Source: Dactylosporangium sp. AC04546 (GTDB taxonomy: Bacteria > Actinomycetota > Actinomycetes > Mycobacteriales > Micromonosporaceae). Taken from it: a DNA stretch of 38,171 nt. Below the pieces are notes generated by a model. It had not been told where the DNA came from. It did no database searches and worked only from the letters and a program-made list of their open reading frames with translations. The stretch covers positions 1-38,171 of the forward strand of contig NZ_JAHYSG010000113.1 in NCBI RefSeq assembly GCF_022095675.1, read 5' to 3'. Shown piece after piece: positions 35,097 through 38,171 of this stretch. The position numbers and the translations under genes are program-made. Each line of letters starts with the position of its first letter. Position 1 is the first letter of the stretch.

Positions 35097-37361
35097 GTGA
35101 ATCAGATGACCACGGTCGAGTTGGAGATCTTCGAGCTAACCTCCAGCTACTGTGAGCTGCGGCTGTCCACCGACGGCGGCCCGCCGAAGACCCGTGGCCT
35201 GGACAAGGCCGCTGTTGATCAGTTGGTCGAGTTGGTGGAGCGTGACTACAGCCAGCATGCGATTGCCCAAAAGGTGTTCGGTGCAGCGCAGCTGGCCGAT
35301 CTCGGCGCGAAACTGGCCGTGTTCCTCGACGGCGACGAGCGGTGGCTGACCCAGGTCCTGGACAGCCCGCCAGGCGTCACGCTGCGCATCACCGCCGAAC
35401 AACGGCTGCGGCACCTGCCGTGGGAACTGCTGTATAGCAACACCTCGTACCTGACCGTTGCCGGTCCGGCGCCGCTGCTGCCGGTTCGCGCGGTCGGAGC
35501 CGGGCCGGCCTTGCAAACCCCGATAGAGCCGGGGAATCGGCCGTTGCGGGTGTTGTTCATGGCGACGTCGCCAGAGGGTGTCGAGCCGGTGCTCAACTTC
35601 GAAGCGGAGGAGGCTGCCATTCTGGCGGCGACCTCCCGGACCGGTACCGACCTGGTGGTGGAGGAAAGCGGCACCCTGGACGGACTGCGGTTCCTGAGCC
35701 TCGACTACGGCGCAGGGCACTTCGACGTGCTGCATCTGAGCGGCCACGCCACCCTCCGCAACGGGCAGCCCGCCTTTCTGGTGGAGAACGAGTTCGGCGG
35801 GCTCGCCTACGCCACCGCTGACCAGATCGCTCAGGCGATGGCTGGGCACTGGCCCCGCATGGTGTTCGTCTCCGGCTGCCTCACCGGCAACGCCCCCGAC
35901 GGGGGCACGTTTCCCTCGATGAGTGAAAGCCTGGTCCGCGCCGGAGCGCCCGTGGTGCTGGGGTGGGCGCTGCCGGTCGGTGACGTCTCCGCGACCGACT
36001 TCGCCGCCGAGCTCTACCAGGCCCTTGCCGGCGGGAAGCCGATCGACCAGGCCGTCATCGAAGCACGCCGACACCTGCACCAGGAGAAGCGCAGCAGCTG
36101 GCACCTGCTCCGCGTCTACGCCGACCGATCCCCGCTCACCCCGATGGTCACACCCCTAAACACTCGGCGGCGGGCACGTATCCAGGTCCGACCCGCCGAC
36201 CAGGAATTCCTGGACCCGCAAACCCAGCTGTCCCGGGTCGCTGCCCGCACCGCGTTCGTCGGGCGGCGGCGCATCATCCAACGCTGCCTCCGCACCCTCA
36301 ACCAACCCCACGGCGGCCCCGGCGCGGCCGAAGCCCTGATGCTGCACGGAATGGGCGGGCTCGGCAAGAGCAGCCTCGCCTCCCGGCTCCTGGAACGCAT
36401 GCCCACCCACCAGCGCGCCGTCTGGTACGGCCGGGTCGACCTGCGTAAATTCCGGGAACTCACCACCAAGATCCTGTTCCCCACGATGGACCAGCAGATC
36501 GAAGCAGCCCAACTGCTCGACAACACGCAGGCCCCCCTCGCCGTCCGGCTGCGGCACCTGCTGGACGGCAACGGTCCGCTCGGACAGACTCCGTGCCTGT
36601 TCGTGTTCGACGACTTCGAAGACGGCAACCTCGACGAACGCGACGGCAGCCACGTGCTGTCCCCAGCGATGGCCGACATCCTCCCGGCCCTGCTCACCGC
36701 CATCCGCGAGACCGGCAGCCCGAGTCGGGTCATTATCACCAGCCGATACCGCTTCCCCACACCTGCCGGCACCCACATCGCCGTCGAAGCGCTGGAAACC
36801 CTCACCGCCATCGAACAGACTAAGAAGCTCGCCAACCTGCCGAACCTGCGCCCCGGCTCGCCCGTTGATCCGGCCATCCGGGCCCGTGCCATCGAGGCAG
36901 CGGCACGTAACCCCCGCCTGCTCGACTGGCTCGATCTCATCGTCGCCGACACCACGCTTGACATCGCCGGCCTCATCACCGCCATCGAAAGCGAAGCCGA
37001 CCGATATCGCCGCGAAACCATCCTTGCGAAGAACCTGCTCAGCTCCCAAGCCCCCGAGCTGCAGAGGATGCTGGCCAAGGTCAACGTCGTCGAACTGCCT
37101 GTACCCGCCGAGACTGTCCACGCCATCCACGACCACCCCGACGCCGCCCACCACATCGAACGCGCCACCCAACTCGGCCTCCTCGAATCAGGCACCGACG
37201 CCGAAACCCACCAACCCCGCTACTACGTCTCCAACGTCCTCCGCCCCCTCATCCGCCCCCTCATCAGCAACGACGAATACACCGAGGCATGCGCCGCCGC
37301 CGCGCGCTCCCTGCACAACATCTGGATCACCAACGCTGCTACGTCCGGTACCCCGACATGA
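35097..37361 (+). CDS. CHAT-domain protease fused to a STAND (NB-ARC-like) NTPase
   Basis: This 754-residue protein carries an N-terminal CHAT caspase-like domain (about 90-345). The catalytic dyad is His217 (VLHLSGHATL) and Cys261 (MVFVSGCLTGN). A STAND NTPase (about 385-640) follows, with Walker A GMGGLGKSS (Lys424), Walker B CLFVFDDFED (Asp505/506) and sensor VIITSRYRF. A helical, winged-helix-like end completes it. No TPR is in the same chain; the repeats are on flanking genes. GTG 35097 follows GGAG about ten bases upstream; ATG 35106 is possible. The plausible mechanism is TPR-sensed ligand, STAND assembly, CHAT cleavage. The cleaved target is unknown, and no gasdermin or other obvious substrate gene is seen in the window. 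Confidence 0.88.
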   Translation: MNQMTTVELEIFELTSSYCELRLSTDGGPPKTRGLDKAAVDQLVELVERDYSQHAIAQKVFGAAQLADLGAKLAVFLDGDERWLTQVLDSPPGVTLRITAEQRLRHLPWELLYSNTSYLTVAGPAPLLPVRAVGAGPALQTPIEPGNRPLRVLFMATSPEGVEPVLNFEAEEAAILAATSRTGTDLVVEESGTLDGLRFLSLDYGAGHFDVLHLSGHATLRNGQPAFLVENEFGGLAYATADQIAQAMAGHWPRMVFVSGCLTGNAPDGGTFPSMSESLVRAGAPVVLGWALPVGDVSATDFAAELYQALAGGKPIDQAVIEARRHLHQEKRSSWHLLRVYADRSPLTPMVTPLNTRRRARIQVRPADQEFLDPQTQLSRVAARTAFVGRRRIIQRCLRTLNQPHGGPGAAEALMLHGMGGLGKSSLASRLLERMPTHQRAVWYGRVDLRKFRELTTKILFPTMDQQIEAAQLLDNTQAPLAVRLRHLLDGNGPLGQTPCLFVFDDFEDGNLDERDGSHVLSPAMADILPALLTAIRETGSPSRVIITSRYRFPTPAGTHIAVEALETLTAIEQTKKLANLPNLRPGSPVDPAIRARAIEAAARNPRLLDWLDLIVADTTLDIAGLITAIESEADRYRRETILAKNLLSSQAPELQRMLAKVNVVELPVPAETVHAIHDHPDAAHHIERATQLGLLESGTDAETHQPRYYVSNVLRPLIRPLISNDEYTEACAAAARSLHNIWITNAATSGTPT

Positions 37362-38171
37362 CCTCCCTCGCACAGGCGGTGGAGGTGCATCGGCTGGCGG
37401 TGGAAGGTCGGGAACCGGTCATAGCCCGACACGTCGGGGACCTAGTGGCTCGGGTGTGGCTGCCTACGTCCCGGTTCGCTGATGTCGAGGCTGTGGCAAC
37501 TGCGACGCTGACCTTGGGCCCGGACGCCGACGCGTTCTACGATCGGGGCTGGGCCCGATCGTCCACTGGACGGCCCAGGCAGGCGCTGGCCGACTATGAG
37601 CAGGCCCTGACCCTGTACCGCAAGGCCGGCCACCGCGGCAACGAAGCCGCCACCCTCGGCGGCATCGGCCGCGTGTACAACAGGCTCGGGGATTGGCAGC
37701 AGGCCCTCGCCTACTTCGAGCAGGCCCTGCCCATCGTTCGGGAGGTCGGTGCCCGGGCCGGTGAAGCGGCCACCCTCAACAGCATCGGCCGCGTGTACAA
37801 CAGGCTCGGGGATTGGCAGCAGGCCCTCGCCTACTTCGAGCAGGCCCTGCCCATCGTTCGGGAGGTCGGTGCCCGGGCCGGTGAAGCGGCCACCCTCAAC
37901 AGCATCGGCCGCGTGTACAACAGGCTCGGGGATTGGCAGCAGGCCCTCGCCTACTTCGAGCAGGCCCTGCCCATCCAGCGCGAGGTCGGTGCCCGGGCCG
38001 GTGAAGCGGCCACCCTGAACAGCATCGGCGGCGTGTACGACGGGGTCGGGGATCGGCGGCAGGCCCTCGCCTACTTCGAGCAGGCCCTGCCCATCCAGCG
38101 GGAGGTCGGTGACCGGGCCGGTGAAGCGGCCACCCTGAACAACATCGGCGGCGTGTACCACGGGGTCGGGG
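37358..38171 (+). CDS. Second TPR-repeat protein, partial (continues beyond window)
   Basis: ATG 37358 overlaps the CHAT-STAND stop (ATGA). The open frame runs to the edge, giving at least 271 residues. After MTSLAQ the sequence AVEVHRLAVEGREPV, LVARVWLPTSRFADVEA and YDRGWARSSTGRP is nearly that of the first TPR protein. TPR units of 40 residues follow (RVYNRLGDWQQALAYFEQAL). Two 120-bp units are identical (37681-37800 and 37801-37920), and the units resemble but differ from those of the first gene. The C-terminus, and hence any effector-associated domain, lies outside. Close coupling with the CHAT-STAND gene suggests that it is an alternative or additional sensor subunit. Confidence 0.85.
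   Translation, partial: MTSLAQAVEVHRLAVEGREPVIARHVGDLVARVWLPTSRFADVEAVATATLTLGPDADAFYDRGWARSSTGRPRQALADYEQALTLYRKAGHRGNEAATLGGIGRVYNRLGDWQQALAYFEQALPIVREVGARAGEAATLNSIGRVYNRLGDWQQALAYFEQALPIVREVGARAGEAATLNSIGRVYNRLGDWQQALAYFEQALPIQREVGARAGEAATLNSIGGVYDGVGDRRQALAYFEQALPIQREVGDRAGEAATLNNIGGVYHGVG
37375..37650 (+). repeat. Direct repeat, copy 2 (5' end of second TPR gene)
   Basis: Matches 32625-32900 at a fixed 4750-bp offset without indels. Most differences are single bases; the match weakens where the TPR units begin. Confidence 0.8.

Overview
The window looks like chromosomal DNA from a high-GC actinomycete, most likely a member of the Micromonosporaceae (family level only, by inference). 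The signs are very high GC in third codon positions, frequent GTG starts, many apparently leaderless promoters (a TANNNT-like -10 box 5-8 nt before the start codon), and the actinobacterial gene order ruc-fthC / galU-glp(moeA)-rimJ-sepX(glpR).

Layout. 1-1000: a DUF2470 gene and a cysteine-poor ribosomal S4 paralogue diverge from one iron-box (IdeR/DmdR1-like) operator. 1053-2189: sarcosine/N-methyltryptophan oxidase. 2263-6822: two paralogous, almost lysine/arginine-free acidic proteins flank a CPBP membrane protease and a NarL-type two-component system. 6937-10544: metallophosphoesterase, coiled-coil protein, aldo/keto reductase with a MerR-type promoter, and a TauE/SafE permease. 10737-14380: a small segment bounded by a tRNA-Ala gene and a copy of its 3' end. 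It carries an orphan MT0933-type antitoxin and a split FluG-like pair (glutamine-synthetase-like ligase plus amidohydrolase). 14502-21389: the conserved cell-division and housekeeping locus sepX/glpR, rimJ, glp, galU, followed by a diguanylate cyclase, fthC and ruc, the last behind a CIRCE operator. 21449-23054: small hypothetical genes, then a 630-bp array of palindromes and a long inverted repeat. 23123-31741: DUF2231 protein, FurA-type regulator coupled to a DUF2236 protein, a large polytopic membrane protein, a secreted multidomain GH9 endoglucanase, and a divergent SDR/TetR pair.

The most unusual part is 32566-38171: a TPR protein built of near-identical 120-bp units with an effector-associated-like C-terminus, a CHAT protease fused to a STAND NTPase, and a second TPR gene that runs off the right edge. 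The genes are closely spaced or overlap (17-nt gap, then ATGA) and the TPR genes share a nearly identical 5' end 4750 bp apart. This resembles a split, NLR-like conflict or immunity cassette with a rapidly rearranging sensor.

No rRNA, CRISPR array, insertion sequence, integrase or replication origin was seen. All functions are inferred from sequence motifs; no database search was run.
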